A stretch of 64,000 nucleotides of DNA from Sinobacterium norvegicum (GCF_923077115.1 NZ_CAKLPX010000001.1:1674001-1738000), one strand, 5' to 3'; positions 8,595 through 18,030 are shown, numbered from the stretch's first letter. Notes: generated from the letters alone by a model not told the origin. Numbers and translations: made by a program.

Positions 8595-9458
8595 CTACTC
8601 TGTGACGATTAGCGCCGCCATGGCCAGCAGCCGCCTAGCCTCTTCAACATGCAATATTTCAATCAGCTTGCCGTCAACCACGGCAACGGCCTTGGATTCT
8701 GCCTCAGCTTGCTGCCATGCGGCCAATACTTTCTCGGCGTGGGCAACGTCGTCATCATTAAAGCCAAAACTGACATTCGCCGCGGCAATCTGTTTCGGGT
8801 GGATCAGGCTTTTGCCATCGAAGCCCAAGTCTCTGCCCTGCTCACAAACCGTGGCAAAGCCCTGGTCATCAGCCAAATCCAAGCAGACGCCATCGATCAC
8901 ATCAATGGCGGCTAGTCGTGCTGCAATCACACAGCGATTGAGACTGTAAAGAAAACCACTGCGACAGGGGGTATGGCGCACCCGTAGCTCTTTTGCCAGG
9001 TCGGAGGTGCCCAGCATCAGCACACTCAAGCGAGTCGACGCCTTAGCAATTTCGTTAGCTTTGTCGACACCCAACGGTGTCTCTATCATTGCCCACACGG
9101 TCATAGACGCAGCCGCATGATAACGATCTAACAGTTCAACAACTGTGATAATTTGTGCGGCACTCTCTATCTTGGGCAGGCAAATGGCATCGGCCTGAGA
9201 CTGGGCCACGGCTTCGATATCCTCATTAAACCAAGGCGAACCAATAGTATTGACCCTGACCACCACCTCTCGGTGACCATAGCCGCCTTGATTAACTGCT
9301 TCAATAACGCTGTTTCTTGCCGTTGCTTTAACGTCTGGCGCGCAGGCATCTTCCAAATCGAAAACGACACAATCTGCCGCTAGGGTTTTAGCTTTTTCAA
9401 GCGCCCGTGAATTTGATCCCGGCATATAAAGTACCGAACGTCTTGGACGAATTTCCAT
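8595..9458 (-). CDS. CitE-like HpcH/HpaI aldolase family CoA-ester lyase
   Basis: A 287-residue TIM-barrel protein of the citrate-lyase beta family. Visible family features are RRSVLYMPGSNSRALEKA at the N-terminus, VVFDLEDA (metal-ligand region), the CLPKIESA strand and AMIETPLG. Related enzymes cleave or form malyl-CoA, beta-methylmalyl-CoA or citramalyl-CoA. The exact substrate is unknown. Gene order on the minus strand is MaoC hydratase, NUDIX hydrolase, then this lyase 14 bases later, so the three probably form one CoA-ester operon ending at the shared terminator at 8551. Confidence 0.85.
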   Translation of the reverse strand: MEIRPRRSVLYMPGSNSRALEKAKTLAADCVVFDLEDACAPDVKATARNSVIEAVNQGGYGHREVVVRVNTIGSPWFNEDIEAVAQSQADAICLPKIESAAQIITVVELLDRYHAAASMTVWAMIETPLGVDKANEIAKASTRLSVLMLGTSDLAKELRVRHTPCRSGFLYSLNRCVIAARLAAIDVIDGVCLDLADDQGFATVCEQGRDLGFDGKSLIHPKQIAAANVSFGFNDDDVAHAEKVLAAWQQAEAESKAVAVVDGKLIEILHVEEARRLLAMAALIVTE

Positions 9459-9472
9459 GATTCACTCTCTGT

Positions 9473-10153
9473 TTAAATAGCTGTTATCGTCGCGTCATCG
9501 ATATAGTCGCAGATGCTATCGACCATCCAACAACGGTGCTGTCTGCCGGTCTTTACCAGCTCACCACTGTTATAACAGTTATCCTCCTCATAGAGAAAGC
9601 AAAGCTTGTCACCCTCCACAACCAACTGTGGCTGATAAAAGACCATCCCTCTGCGCTCGGCAAACGCTGTTATCTGCTGACACTGCCGCAGGCGTGACAT
9701 CTGACTCAGACAAATATAGGTTGGCGGCAGCATTGCCAGAGCACCCTCATGATGCTCGTTCAAGGCCTGCTGCAGCGGCAGCCACTGATAGCTAACAATC
9801 TCGCCATCATCAATAACAACCTCGATATCATCCTCAATAGTGGCGATAAAAAACCAAGTTGAAAACCGCTTAGCGGTGCCCTCAGGGGCCGTCCAGTGCG
9901 CAAAAGGGGTCAATTGATCCGCCGCGAGACGAATGCCTGCCTCCTCCTCGCACTCACGGATAGCAGCCACCCTGGCCTGCTCTTGTTCAGTCGCCTTCAG
10001 AGCCAGCTCTTCTGGATCTACCCTGCCGCCAGGGAACACCCACAGGCCGGGGGCAAAGCTTAACGTCTTATTTCGGTTGAGCAGCAACGCCTCAACACCC
10101 CGCTTGGATTGACGCTGAACAATCACCGTCGCCGCGGGAATCAACTCGGACAT
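9473..10153 (-). CDS. NUDIX hydrolase with an extended Nudix box
   Basis: A protein of about 226 residues. The core Nudix motif ends in RECEEEAGI, the metal-binding REUxEExGU part, but the preceding GGRVDPEE is separated from it by an insertion of about 15 residues. Insertions at this place are known in the NUDT19-like group that hydrolyses CoA or acyl-CoA diphosphate bonds. The neighbours are a MaoC hydratase and a CitE-like lyase, both acting on CoA esters, which favours a CoA-related substrate, although this is inference. The open frame can be extended upstream into the MaoC gene, but AAGGGGG lies six bases before the ATG at 10153, which I take as the start; the adjacent ATG at 10156 is possible. 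Confidence 0.82.
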   Translation of the reverse strand: MSELIPAATVIVQRQSKRGVEALLLNRNKTLSFAPGLWVFPGGRVDPEELALKATEQEQARVAAIRECEEEAGIRLAADQLTPFAHWTAPEGTAKRFSTWFFIATIEDDIEVVIDDGEIVSYQWLPLQQALNEHHEGALAMLPPTYICLSQMSRLRQCQQITAFAERRGMVFYQPQLVVEGDKLCFLYEEDNCYNSGELVKTGRQHRCWMVDSICDYIDDATITAI

Positions 10154-10175
10154 CATAGACCCCCTTAACAGTGAA

Positions 10176-10637
10176 TTAATCTTCTGGGTAATAACGGCTG
10201 ATGGTATTGATGACACAACCAGGGCGATCAGAGCCCTCGATTTCGACGGTGACGCGAACCGTCGATTGAATACCACCTTTAACACTCTCAACCTGAATCA
10301 ATTCACCGCTGCCACGGACACGGCTGCCAACCGGTACGACGGCGGGAAAACGAATGCCTTCGCAACCATAATTAACGCCCATCTTAATGCCCTGAACATC
10401 GACGATCTGTGGCAGAAATAGATTCACCAACGACAGCGTCAAATAACCGTGGGCAATACAGCCGCCGAAAGGCCCCTCTTTGGCACGCACTGGATCGACA
10501 TGAATCCACTGGTGATCACCGGTGGCATCAGCAAAAAGATTAATCCGTTGCTGATCAATAGTCAGCCAATCGCTGTACCCTAAATGTTGGCCAACGGCTG
10601 CTTCCATATCGAGAGGGGTTTTAAAGACAGTAGTCAT
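10176..10637 (-). CDS. MaoC-like hot-dog fold enoyl-CoA hydratase
   Basis: A 153-residue single hot-dog domain protein. The catalytic Asp/His segment reads FADATGDHQWIHVDPVRA and is followed by GPFGGCIAHGYLTLS, both typical of (R)-specific enoyl-CoA hydratases and related MaoC proteins. It would add water to a trans-2-enoyl-CoA. The start ATG at 10637 has GGAG six bases upstream; an in-frame ATG four codons earlier overlaps that ribosome site and is unlikely. It is the first gene of a three-gene run with the NUDIX and lyase genes (gaps of 22 and 19 bases). Confidence 0.88.
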   Translation of the reverse strand: MTTVFKTPLDMEAAVGQHLGYSDWLTIDQQRINLFADATGDHQWIHVDPVRAKEGPFGGCIAHGYLTLSLVNLFLPQIVDVQGIKMGVNYGCEGIRFPAVVPVGSRVRGSGELIQVESVKGGIQSTVRVTVEIEGSDRPGCVINTISRYYPED

Positions 10638-10882
10638 AAGAGACTCCATAATAGTGGGATTTACCGACTAAACGGTTGATTAGATTTAGTATTACCCAAT
10701 TCTAGCACCACCCACACCTGACCGGTGACCCCACTTGGGTTAAGTCTTGGTGAAATACCGCAACTATATTGGCCACATCGGCTTGCTTGTCACCCAATAG
10801 ACGACCAAACTTACTGAGCAATCCTCAGAGCACAACCGCTGACACACCGTCTGAATAGCGACACCGTGTTAAGGAGGCCATT

Positions 10883-11107
10883 TTGTATAACGGCTGGGAA
10901 ACACATCTAGTCAGAACAGCGCTGCAAAAGCGGCTGGAAGAAATACGATCAGAACTGATTCGTACGCCGCTCAGTGCGATGCATAGGATTCTCGAACTCA
11001 ACGCCGAAATTGACAAAAACGAAATCATGCTAGAAAAACTCAACCATAACATCAGCCCTATTACCGGCGAACAGATCGGTAATACCAGCCCTACTCCGCT
11101 ACCTTAA
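10883..11107 (+). CDS. Small hypothetical protein, 74 residues, TTG start
   Basis: The frame begins with TTG at 10883, five bases after a near-perfect ribosome site AAGGAGG, which is strong evidence of translation despite the rare start codon. The product is soluble and predicted largely helical (LQKRLEEIRSELIRTPLSAM and ILELNAEIDKNEIMLEKLN), probably a short coiled coil, with an unstructured Pro/Thr-rich tail. I do not recognise the family. Its stop is three bases before the acylphosphatase ATG, so the two genes are almost certainly translated from one mRNA. Confidence 0.7.
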   Translation: MYNGWETHLVRTALQKRLEEIRSELIRTPLSAMHRILELNAEIDKNEIMLEKLNHNISPITGEQIGNTSPTPLP

Positions 11108-11110
11108 GCC

Positions 11111-11389
11111 ATGACAGCTCAACTGGTGACGATCAAAGGCATCATCACAGGTAAGGTTCAGGGTGTTTGGTACCGCCGCTTCGTCGAGCACGAGGCCAGT
11201 CTGTACCATATTCAAGGCTATGCCAAGAATTTGAGCGATGGCTCGGTTGAGGTCTTGCTCACCGGCGGCGTCGATCCGCTGTTTCAATTTCTGCAGCAAA
11301 TGTTTACCGGGCCACAGGCTAGTCGCGTCGATAATATCGCTATCTATCGGCAACCAACAACAGCCCTGCAGGGCTTTAAAATTCTCTAA
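11111..11389 (+). CDS. acyP: Acylphosphatase
   Basis: A 92-residue enzyme that hydrolyses acyl phosphates. The signature GKVQGVWYR supplies the phosphate-binding Arg, and the AKNLSDGSVEV segment supplies the catalytic Asn. The length is normal for the family. It follows the 74-residue gene by three bases and shares its transcript. Confidence 0.93.
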   Translation: MTAQLVTIKGIITGKVQGVWYRRFVEHEASLYHIQGYAKNLSDGSVEVLLTGGVDPLFQFLQQMFTGPQASRVDNIAIYRQPTTALQGFKIL

Positions 11390-11479
11390 ACGCGATAGCC
11401 CTTGCCGGTACTTGTCCGATACAATTTAACCGGTGAAACCCACCGTTTTTTCGATTCATTCCTTCATTCTTAGGCCATC

Positions 11480-12238
11480 ATGAGCACTTTTAAATTACAA
11501 CAGTTCAGTGTTGTGCAACAACACAGCGCCATGAAAGTCTGCACTGACACAATGATTTTTGGCGCCAGCCTGCCAATCACTGGCGGTGAAACAGTCATCG
11601 ATATAGGCGCTGGCACCGGTATTTTGTCGCTGATGGCAGCCCAGCAGGGGGCCAGTAAAGTCACCGCAGTGGAAATCGATCAAGAGACCGCGAAAGAGTG
11701 TGCCGATAATCTCTCGAACAGTCGCTGGCACAGTATTTTGCACTGCCTACACGCCGACATTTTATCCCGGCCGCTAATAGAGCAAGTCGACAGGGTTATC
11801 TGTAACCCACCGTTTTTCGACAATCACACCGCATCGAGCGACCCGCTACGCAGAACTGCCCGTCACACTGACTATCTCGACTTCCAATCGCTGTTTACCG
11901 TCGCCACCTCGCTACTCAAGCGGGATGGCATTTTTTGCCTGCTCATCCCCCGCCCCATCGTCGACCGCATAAATACCATCGCCCAATCGAAGCAGCTACA
12001 ATTGACCCGCCGTTTTGATATTCAAGCTAAACCCAGCCTCGACAGCAAGACATCAATATTGTGGTTTAGCAGATCCTCTCATACACCGGCGACACCGCAG
12101 CATCAGACAATTACTGTCTACGATGAAGACCGGCAGTATAGCGAGCAAGGCGTCCGTTATTTGAAAGATTATCTACTGAGATTTAAGGATTCCAACTCGT
12201 CATCGCCGGAAGACGAAAACTTAACCCCTGAAAATTAA
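11480..12238 (+). CDS. trmN6: tRNA1(Val) (adenine(37)-N6)-methyltransferase
   Basis: A 252-residue SAM-dependent methyltransferase. The N-terminus has the family pattern (FKLQQFSVVQQHSAMKVCTD), followed by the SAM-binding VIDIGAGTGILSLMAAQ and the base-methylation motif NPPF in VICNPPFFDN. In E. coli the homologue (YfiC) modifies A37 of tRNA(Val). The last 56 bases overlap the convergent gspB gene. The C-terminal tail after RFKDSNSSS is low complexity and less conserved in type. Confidence 0.88.
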   Translation: MSTFKLQQFSVVQQHSAMKVCTDTMIFGASLPITGGETVIDIGAGTGILSLMAAQQGASKVTAVEIDQETAKECADNLSNSRWHSILHCLHADILSRPLIEQVDRVICNPPFFDNHTASSDPLRRTARHTDYLDFQSLFTVATSLLKRDGIFCLLIPRPIVDRINTIAQSKQLQLTRRFDIQAKPSLDSKTSILWFSRSSHTPATPQHQTITVYDEDRQYSEQGVRYLKDYLLRFKDSNSSSPEDENLTPEN

Positions 12239-13025
12239 GCTGCACAGCATCGACTAAAATGGCCTCGACGCTGAGGCCGGCACCAATCTTGTCACCCGCA
12301 AAACGCTTGCTACCATTCAAAATAACAAAACCACTGGCAGAGCGAGAAGAATAAATATGGGCGCCATATTCTACTGGTGGGATACGCTCTTTTTGCACCC
12401 AAGTTAACTCACTGAACAGCGGCGGCAACGGTTTTTTATTTTTTCTAGCATCGATATCGACAACAACGGCAGGGCTTGCCTGATCTATCATCTGCTGCAA
12501 CTCTTTATCACTAAACGCCTTGTTTTTCTTTTCAATTCGGCCACTCGTCACAGCGACTACAACTGACGTTTTTATTCCATCATCAGTTTTCAACGCTTCG
12601 GTTCGCTGCTGATACAGGTCATCAATATCATTTTTTACAGGCGGATTAAGCGGCGCTGAATCCGCTATTTTATCACCGCCCGACGGGGCAACAATGACCG
12701 GCTGACGCACTATATCACCAGCTATAACGTCCCTGTGCTCAGTCGCCACTGCCACAAGTTCAGCAGCCTCGACTGGCGGCGGCAACGCATGCGTATTTTC
12801 CGCTGTCATCGCCACAACCCCCGTAGAGGGCACTGAACGTGGTAAAAAAAGCACCGCCAACAGCATCAACAATAACAACACAACAATGGCGGCGAATATG
12901 ACTGGTCGAGCGCCGAGCACCTGTTTTGTGACTGGCAAGGGCTCGCTGTACTCTGCGACCAAAATCTCAGCCACACCGTTTCTTTGTGCCTCAGACTTAT
13001 TTAATGCATCGAGAATATAAGACAT
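12183..13025 (-). CDS. gspB: Type II secretion-associated protein GspB (ExeB/OutB-like)
   Basis: A 280-residue inner-membrane protein. The N-terminal signature MSYILDALNKSEAQR is characteristic of GspB/ExeB. One membrane segment lies at about residues 42-64, followed by a long periplasmic linker and the C-terminal T2SSB domain (GSKRFAGDKIGAGLSVEAIL). In Aeromonas ExeA-ExeB opens the peptidoglycan so that the secretin ExeD can assemble. Here the start codon overlaps the gspA stop (TGATG), so the two are coupled. No other type II secretion genes are in the window. Confidence 0.9.
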   Translation of the reverse strand: MSYILDALNKSEAQRNGVAEILVAEYSEPLPVTKQVLGARPVIFAAIVVLLLLMLLAVLFLPRSVPSTGVVAMTAENTHALPPPVEAAELVAVATEHRDVIAGDIVRQPVIVAPSGGDKIADSAPLNPPVKNDIDDLYQQRTEALKTDDGIKTSVVVAVTSGRIEKKNKAFSDKELQQMIDQASPAVVVDIDARKNKKPLPPLFSELTWVQKERIPPVEYGAHIYSSRSASGFVILNGSKRFAGDKIGAGLSVEAILVDAVQLNFQGLSFRLPAMTSWNP

Positions 13026-14797
13026 CAGCCCTGCCCCTGCTGCGTCAACACAGGCACTGATACTGAGGAGGGGACAACAGTATTATCCGCTGCCGGCTGC
13101 TGATTTAACAACCTCGGCCGATAGAGCTGCTGGTTTATTTTCAGTAACGTATTAACCCCAACCATACCATCATCATGCAGCTGGTTATAACGCTGGAATA
13201 ATTTTACCCGTTGCTCCAAAGCCCGGTTAAAATGCTGGTCGGCAAGGGGAATACTTTGCTGGTCGATCGAGGCAAAGGCTGTTGCCAACCATGCCACCAT
13301 TGCCCCCTGCGAGCCATAGCCTACGGCGACGTCGAAGGCCGCCGGTTTACGCCAAACAGCGACAGCCTCTCCTCCCCACTGTTCACCCAATTCGAGCAAA
13401 CTCACCGTAACAGGCTGGCCCGCCACCATTAGCGTGGCACGGTTGCCATCTATGGCAAGCAACAGCGCCAGCTTACTATCGGCCACCGGCTTCCTCCGGT
13501 CGTCGCCTATAACTGACTGCTGCCGCAATAATAACGGTCGGTTCAGCTCCTTTACCGACGACCAGCTGGTCATCGATAACGGCAGGCAGGCCAAGTCTGC
13601 CGGTAGACCCTGACAATCTGTCCCATGGCTGAGTTGAGCCAAACCCGAGATATTGACTAAACGCTGTAATTGTCGGGCAAAATCACCCCGCCAAAAATCG
13701 ACGGGCTGATCTTGTTGCGCCGCCAATTCGGTCGCTGGCTGCTGTATTACCGACAGCAGCTGAAGCTGGGGCGTCACCTCGGGCACGGTTTCCTCAACCT
13801 GCGGCATCGGTGGTACTGTGATCATTGGCGACGCAACCGACGGCTCTCGCTCCAACAGACGCTGGAGCAGCAACGGTTTTAGCCACCAGGCGAGCGGTAA
13901 GACTACAAGTATCAAGCCTGCCACAGCCAACCGGCGAGGTATCATGCGGCGGTTATTTTGCCGCTGCTTCGCGACAACCGACTCCTCGCCCAAGACCTCT
14001 TTTGCCGCCAATTTCAGCGTCGGCTTATCGACGACCAATCGATGCTGGCTATAGGTGCCCAACAGCGCACGGTCGCAGAGAACATTGACTACCCGTGGTA
14101 CACCATTGCTCAAACGGTAGATTTCCGCCACCACACGATCGGGAAAAAGACTGCCAGCGGATTGACTGCCGGCTACCTGTAAGCGATGAACAATATAGGC
14201 CTTCACCTCTGCCTGCGTCATCACTCCGATGTGATATCGAGCGGTAATACGTTGCGCCAATTGACTCAACTCAGGCCGTGACAATACCGTTTTAAGCTCC
14301 GGCTGACCGATCAAAATAATCTGCAGCAGCTTTTTACTGCTGGTTTCTAAATTGGTTAAAAGGCGAATTTGCTCCAGCGTCTGAAACGGTAACAACTGGG
14401 CCTCATCAATCATCAGCACCGTATTGCGGCCACGGGCATGATTGCTTAATAGGTAGTGATGCAGCAGTTCAATCAACTCTTTGCTGGTCGGCTCATCGCT
14501 GATATAGGCGATACCCAATTCATCACAGATAGTCGCCAATAACTCGATAGTGCTTTGATAGGGGTTAAGAATAAAGGCGACATCAGTCTGTTCCGGTAAC
14601 TGCTGCAGTAGACTGCGACTAATCGTGGTTTTTCCTGTGCCGACCTCTCCGGTCAATAAGACAAATCCGCCATCACCGCTAACACCATACAAAAGGTGCG
14701 CCAAGGCCTCGCGGTGACGCTTACTCATATAGAGATATCGCGGGTTCGGTGCGATTGAAAAAGGCGGCTCTTGTAAACCAAAATAGCGGCTATACAT
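13025..14797 (-). CDS. gspA: Type II secretion-associated AAA ATPase GspA (ExeA-like)
   Basis: A 590-residue protein. The cytoplasmic ATPase has Walker A TGEVGTGKTT (residues 49-58) and Walker B VLMIDEAQLL. A membrane segment follows near residues 290-310, then a periplasmic region that ends in a peptidoglycan-binding-like domain (LFQRYNQLHDDGMVGVNTLLKI). N-terminal GLQEPPFSIAPNPRYLY is the usual ExeA opening. It partners GspB in placing the secretin through the cell wall. It is the first gene of the gspAB pair. Confidence 0.9.
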   Translation of the reverse strand: MYSRYFGLQEPPFSIAPNPRYLYMSKRHREALAHLLYGVSGDGGFVLLTGEVGTGKTTISRSLLQQLPEQTDVAFILNPYQSTIELLATICDELGIAYISDEPTSKELIELLHHYLLSNHARGRNTVLMIDEAQLLPFQTLEQIRLLTNLETSSKKLLQIILIGQPELKTVLSRPELSQLAQRITARYHIGVMTQAEVKAYIVHRLQVAGSQSAGSLFPDRVVAEIYRLSNGVPRVVNVLCDRALLGTYSQHRLVVDKPTLKLAAKEVLGEESVVAKQRQNNRRMIPRRLAVAGLILVVLPLAWWLKPLLLQRLLEREPSVASPMITVPPMPQVEETVPEVTPQLQLLSVIQQPATELAAQQDQPVDFWRGDFARQLQRLVNISGLAQLSHGTDCQGLPADLACLPLSMTSWSSVKELNRPLLLRQQSVIGDDRRKPVADSKLALLLAIDGNRATLMVAGQPVTVSLLELGEQWGGEAVAVWRKPAAFDVAVGYGSQGAMVAWLATAFASIDQQSIPLADQHFNRALEQRVKLFQRYNQLHDDGMVGVNTLLKINQQLYRPRLLNQQPAADNTVVPSSVSVPVLTQQGQG

Positions 14798-14877
14798 AAA
14801 ACGGGGGACCGAGTTTATTATGACGATGAGTAGGCATTATGCCCAAGCCAGAGCAGAAATGCGAAACCACTGTTGCG

Positions 14878-15618
14878 CTAACGAGCTGGGGGATGATTTT
14901 TGTCGTAGCAAGCGGATAATAACGGCAGCAACTGTTGCAGCTTCTCGGTTAGCGCGGTGACAGCCAGTGACAGGTTTCGCTCAAATACCTCGCCTGTGTC
15001 ATGATCTTGCCGTACCGGGTTACTGACCGCCTTGATGGCAAGAAACGGTATATTAAAATCCTGACACAGCCTCGCAATTGCCGCCGCCTCCATTTCCTTG
15101 ATATCACTGCCAATTTTTTCCAGCTGCAGCAAATCAGCATCACTGACATCCAGCGAGTTGCCGCTGCTTAAACAGGCACTGTTCAGCGCCAGGGTCTGCG
15201 CCAAATCTGCATCGAAATAGACCGGGTAACGGCCGACACCGAAGGGCTCAAAATCGCCCAGCGGTATACGATGATCGTGAAAACATACCGGCTTATCTAC
15301 CCATAACACATCGGCCACCCGCAGCTCAGGATTAACCGCGCCACAACTGCCAGCCGAGATCAGATAGTCTGGTTTGAACTGCTGTAACACGACAAATGCT
15401 GTCACCGCTGCAGCCTCGGTGGCAATCCGGTCAACGCCGTAGACCGGATCTGTACCATTGACTGCGATAAGAACCTCCGCACCCGCAGTATCGGCAGTAA
15501 ACAACGCCATCGGCAGTGGTGTATCAAAAGCCTTGGGGCTCGCCGCCAGCGCCTCAATCAACGGCTGCGCCTCAGCATACATGGCGAATATCAGAGCGAT
15601 TGTTGGCTTTTTAATCAT
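14878..15618 (-). CDS. Nucleoside phosphorylase/nucleosidase family protein (MTA/SAH nucleosidase-like)
   Basis: A 246-residue protein of the purine nucleoside phosphorylase superfamily, resembling 5'-methylthioadenosine/S-adenosylhomocysteine nucleosidases. Family features are the AGSCGAV turn and the ribose-binding EMEAAAIARLC segment. The catalytic strand reads AIKAVSN where E. coli MtnN has VSD; the Asp there protonates adenine N7, and Asn at the equivalent place in phosphorylases favours 6-oxopurines. Thus the substrate may not be MTA or SAH, and I leave the gene symbol empty. It is downstream of the helicase gene and separated from it by a terminator. Confidence 0.78.
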   Translation of the reverse strand: MIKKPTIALIFAMYAEAQPLIEALAASPKAFDTPLPMALFTADTAGAEVLIAVNGTDPVYGVDRIATEAAAVTAFVVLQQFKPDYLISAGSCGAVNPELRVADVLWVDKPVCFHDHRIPLGDFEPFGVGRYPVYFDADLAQTLALNSACLSSGNSLDVSDADLLQLEKIGSDIKEMEAAAIARLCQDFNIPFLAIKAVSNPVRQDHDTGEVFERNLSLAVTALTEKLQQLLPLLSACYDKNHPPAR

Positions 15619-15643
15619 AGAGTTCTCAAAATTTGGCTAAAAA

Positions 15644-15665
15644 AAACCGCCTCTAACGGCGGTTT
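15644..15665 (-). terminator. Intrinsic terminator of the DEAD-box helicase gene
   Basis: On the minus strand AAACCGCC and GGCGGTTT form a perfect 8-bp stem around a six-base loop, followed by a run of eight T. It lies 30 bases after the helicase stop. Confidence 0.92.
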
Positions 15666-15695
15666 CTGTTCACGCTGTAAGTACAACAACGGTTA

Positions 15696-17084
15696 TTAGT
15701 GACGCGGCAGCAACTCATCAGGCGGCTGCTGGCAGACCAGTTTTTCGCCGAGCAGCTTCTCTAAGTCTGGCAACAGGAAGACATCGGTTTCACCGGCAAA
15801 GGTATAAGCGACGCCAGTTTTCCCTGCCCGCCCAGTACGCCCAATACGGTGGACATAATCCTCCGGGTCTTCCGGCACATCGAAATTAACCACGTGACTG
15901 ATACCGTCGACGTGGATACCACGGCCAGCAACATCGGTGGCAACAAGAATGCTGATATCCCCCTTCTTAAACAATTCCAGGGTGCGGGTACGCTTGTTCT
16001 GTGGCACCTCGCCAGACAGCATGCCGACATTAAAACCGGACTTTTTCAAACGCTCTTCCAACCAACGGGTGGTGTCACGGCGGTTAGCGAAGATAATAAT
16101 ACTGTCGACACCGGGCTGACGCAGAATATTCTTCAGCAGTGGCAGTTTCTCACGCGATTCCACCAAGAAGACTTTTTGCTCGACTGTATCGGTGGCGACA
16201 TGGTCTGGCTCGATTTCGACCACCGTGGGATCGTTGGTCCACTGACTTGCCAGATTTAACACATCGGGGGTAAAGGTGGCGCTGAATAATAATGTTTGAC
16301 GATTATTCTTTGGCGGAGTACGACTGATAATGCGTTTAACATCGGGGATGAAACCCATGTCGAGCATTCTGTCCGCCTCATCGATTACCATCACCTCGAC
16401 CATGTCGAGGTGAATATCACCACGCTTATTGGCGTCGAGTAAGCGCCCTGGGGTCGCGACAATAATATCCACCGCACTGCGTTCTATTTTCTTGAGCTGC
16501 TTATCGTATTCAACCCCACCAATCATTGAGATGACCTTCAGATCGGTATACTTCATCAATTTAGCGGCGTCATCGGCAATTTGCGCGACCAGCTCACGGG
16601 TTGGGGCGATGATCAAGGCTCGAGGCTCGCCACTGTAACGCTCGTCGGTCAACGGATTATTCAACATATCGTTAATAATCGTCAGCAGAAAAGCCGCCGT
16701 TTTACCGGTACCAGTCTGCCCCTTGCCAATGACATCGAAGCCCTGCAGCGTATCGGGCAGTGACTGTGCTTGAATCGGCGAACAGTACTCGTATTTAAGG
16801 TCGGCGATGGCATGCATCAACTCAACACGCAGATTCAAGTCGTGAAAACGTGTTCTGCCCTCTTCCTCGGCGACAACAAACTGACTAATATCCCACGGTT
16901 TCTTATTGTGAGCAGCGCGATTGCGGTGTTGACTGGCCTTACTGGCACCGGTGCTGTGTTTCTGACCGCTGCTGGTTCGCTTCGACTCCGAGGCCTTCTT
17001 GCTGCCACCCTGTGGCGGCTTTGCCTGGGCTTTTTTTGCAGGCTTGTCGGCCGGTGTCTTTTTGCTGAAAAATCGTTTAATCAA
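15696..17084 (-). CDS. DEAD-box ATP-dependent RNA helicase (RhlB-like)
   Basis: A 462-residue helicase. Motifs in order are GQTGTGKT (I), PTRELVAQ (Ia), [16 protein letters not shown] (II), SAT (III), [10 protein letters not shown] (V) and [10 protein letters not shown] (VI). The first 65 residues are a Lys/Ala/Ser-rich basic tail that probably binds RNA, as in RhlB-type proteins of Pseudomonas. The start is TTG at 17084, with AAGGA seven bases upstream; I see no better start. RhlB works in the RNA degradosome in enterics, but the orthologue cannot be fixed from sequence alone. It is monocistronic, ending at the terminator at 15644. Confidence 0.9.
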   Translation of the reverse strand: MIKRFFSKKTPADKPAKKAQAKPPQGGSKKASESKRTSSGQKHSTGASKASQHRNRAAHNKKPWDISQFVVAEEEGRTRFHDLNLRVELMHAIADLKYEYCSPIQAQSLPDTLQGFDVIGKGQTGTGKTAAFLLTIINDMLNNPLTDERYSGEPRALIIAPTRELVAQIADDAAKLMKYTDLKVISMIGGVEYDKQLKKIERSAVDIIVATPGRLLDANKRGDIHLDMVEVMVIDEADRMLDMGFIPDVKRIISRTPPKNNRQTLLFSATFTPDVLNLASQWTNDPTVVEIEPDHVATDTVEQKVFLVESREKLPLLKNILRQPGVDSIIIFANRRDTTRWLEERLKKSGFNVGMLSGEVPQNKRTRTLELFKKGDISILVATDVAGRGIHVDGISHVVNFDVPEDPEDYVHRIGRTGRAGKTGVAYTFAGETDVFLLPDLEKLLGEKLVCQQPPDELLPRH

Positions 17085-17355
17085 TCTGTGTTCCTTAGGG
17101 CAGGCCTACACAGCCAGCACCATCGTTGATTCATCGTCGCCAACACTAGGCCGTGATGATTTAAAAATTCCGCCTATTCTATAGACAATTCAACACTATT
17201 ACACTTTCAACGCCTAACTTTCTCGCCGCTGACGCGATCAAAGGGTAGCACTATTGATTAAAGCAACACCATCAGCGAGGGATTTAACCAACAAACTGCA
17301 ACTTTTATGGCTAATCTTGGTCATAAATAATACTTATCAACAAAAAAAGCATCGG

Positions 17356-18030
17356 ATGCCTCTTATGATCAGCCTCATTGCCAAGCTATACAATCAGTGG
17401 CGCGACCTTGCCTCATCACTACTCTCTCCCCTCAGAGGTCTGCCCGCCTTAGGCTTGCGACTCTATCTCGCCCCTATATTTATTGCCGCCGGCCTGCATA
17501 AGCTGCACAACATCGAAGACATCGCCGCCTGGTTTGGCAACCCCGACTGGGGCTTGGGTCTGCCGGCGCCGATGCTAATGGCCGTACTTGCCACTTTTAC
17601 CGAATTGGTCGGCGGCCTGCTACTGTTGGTTGGTGCCGCTACACGGCTGATCAGCATACCGCTGATCGTCACGATGTTAGTCGCCATCTTTAGTGTGCAC
17701 CTGCCCAATGGCTGGTTTGCCATTGCACCCAGCAACCCAGAAACCAGCACCGCTGCTATCCTCGCCCCTATCGGCTTTCCCGGTGCTGCGGAGAGCCTGA
17801 CCAATAGTGAGCAAGTCGGCGAGCGTCTCAGCGCAGCCAAGAACCTGCTGCGAGAGCACGGTAACTATGATTGGCTGACCGGCAAGGGTGGCATTGTTAT
17901 TCTCAACAACGGCATCGAATTCGCCACCACTTATCTATTAATGCTACTGGCGTTAATGCAGCTCGGCGGTGGCCGCTATGTCAGCATCGATTACTGGCTG
18001 GCCAGACGTTTCCGACAGCCCGAAAGTTAG
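17356..18030 (+). CDS. DoxX family membrane protein (HvfX-like)
   Basis: About 224 residues with four hydrophobic segments. The core LGLRLYLAPIFIAAGLHKL and LATFTELVGGLLLLVGAATRL are typical of DoxX proteins. The long insertion between segments 3 and 4 (about residues 115-175) is seen in the HvfX-like subgroup often linked with DUF692/Hvf proteins, but no such genes are nearby. The function is uncertain. The start is not firm: ATG at 17356 has no clear ribosome site, and a TTG at 17254 with GGG upstream would add 34 residues. Confidence 0.8.
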   Translation: MPLMISLIAKLYNQWRDLASSLLSPLRGLPALGLRLYLAPIFIAAGLHKLHNIEDIAAWFGNPDWGLGLPAPMLMAVLATFTELVGGLLLLVGAATRLISIPLIVTMLVAIFSVHLPNGWFAIAPSNPETSTAAILAPIGFPGAAESLTNSEQVGERLSAAKNLLREHGNYDWLTGKGGIVILNNGIEFATTYLLMLLALMQLGGGRYVSIDYWLARRFRQPES

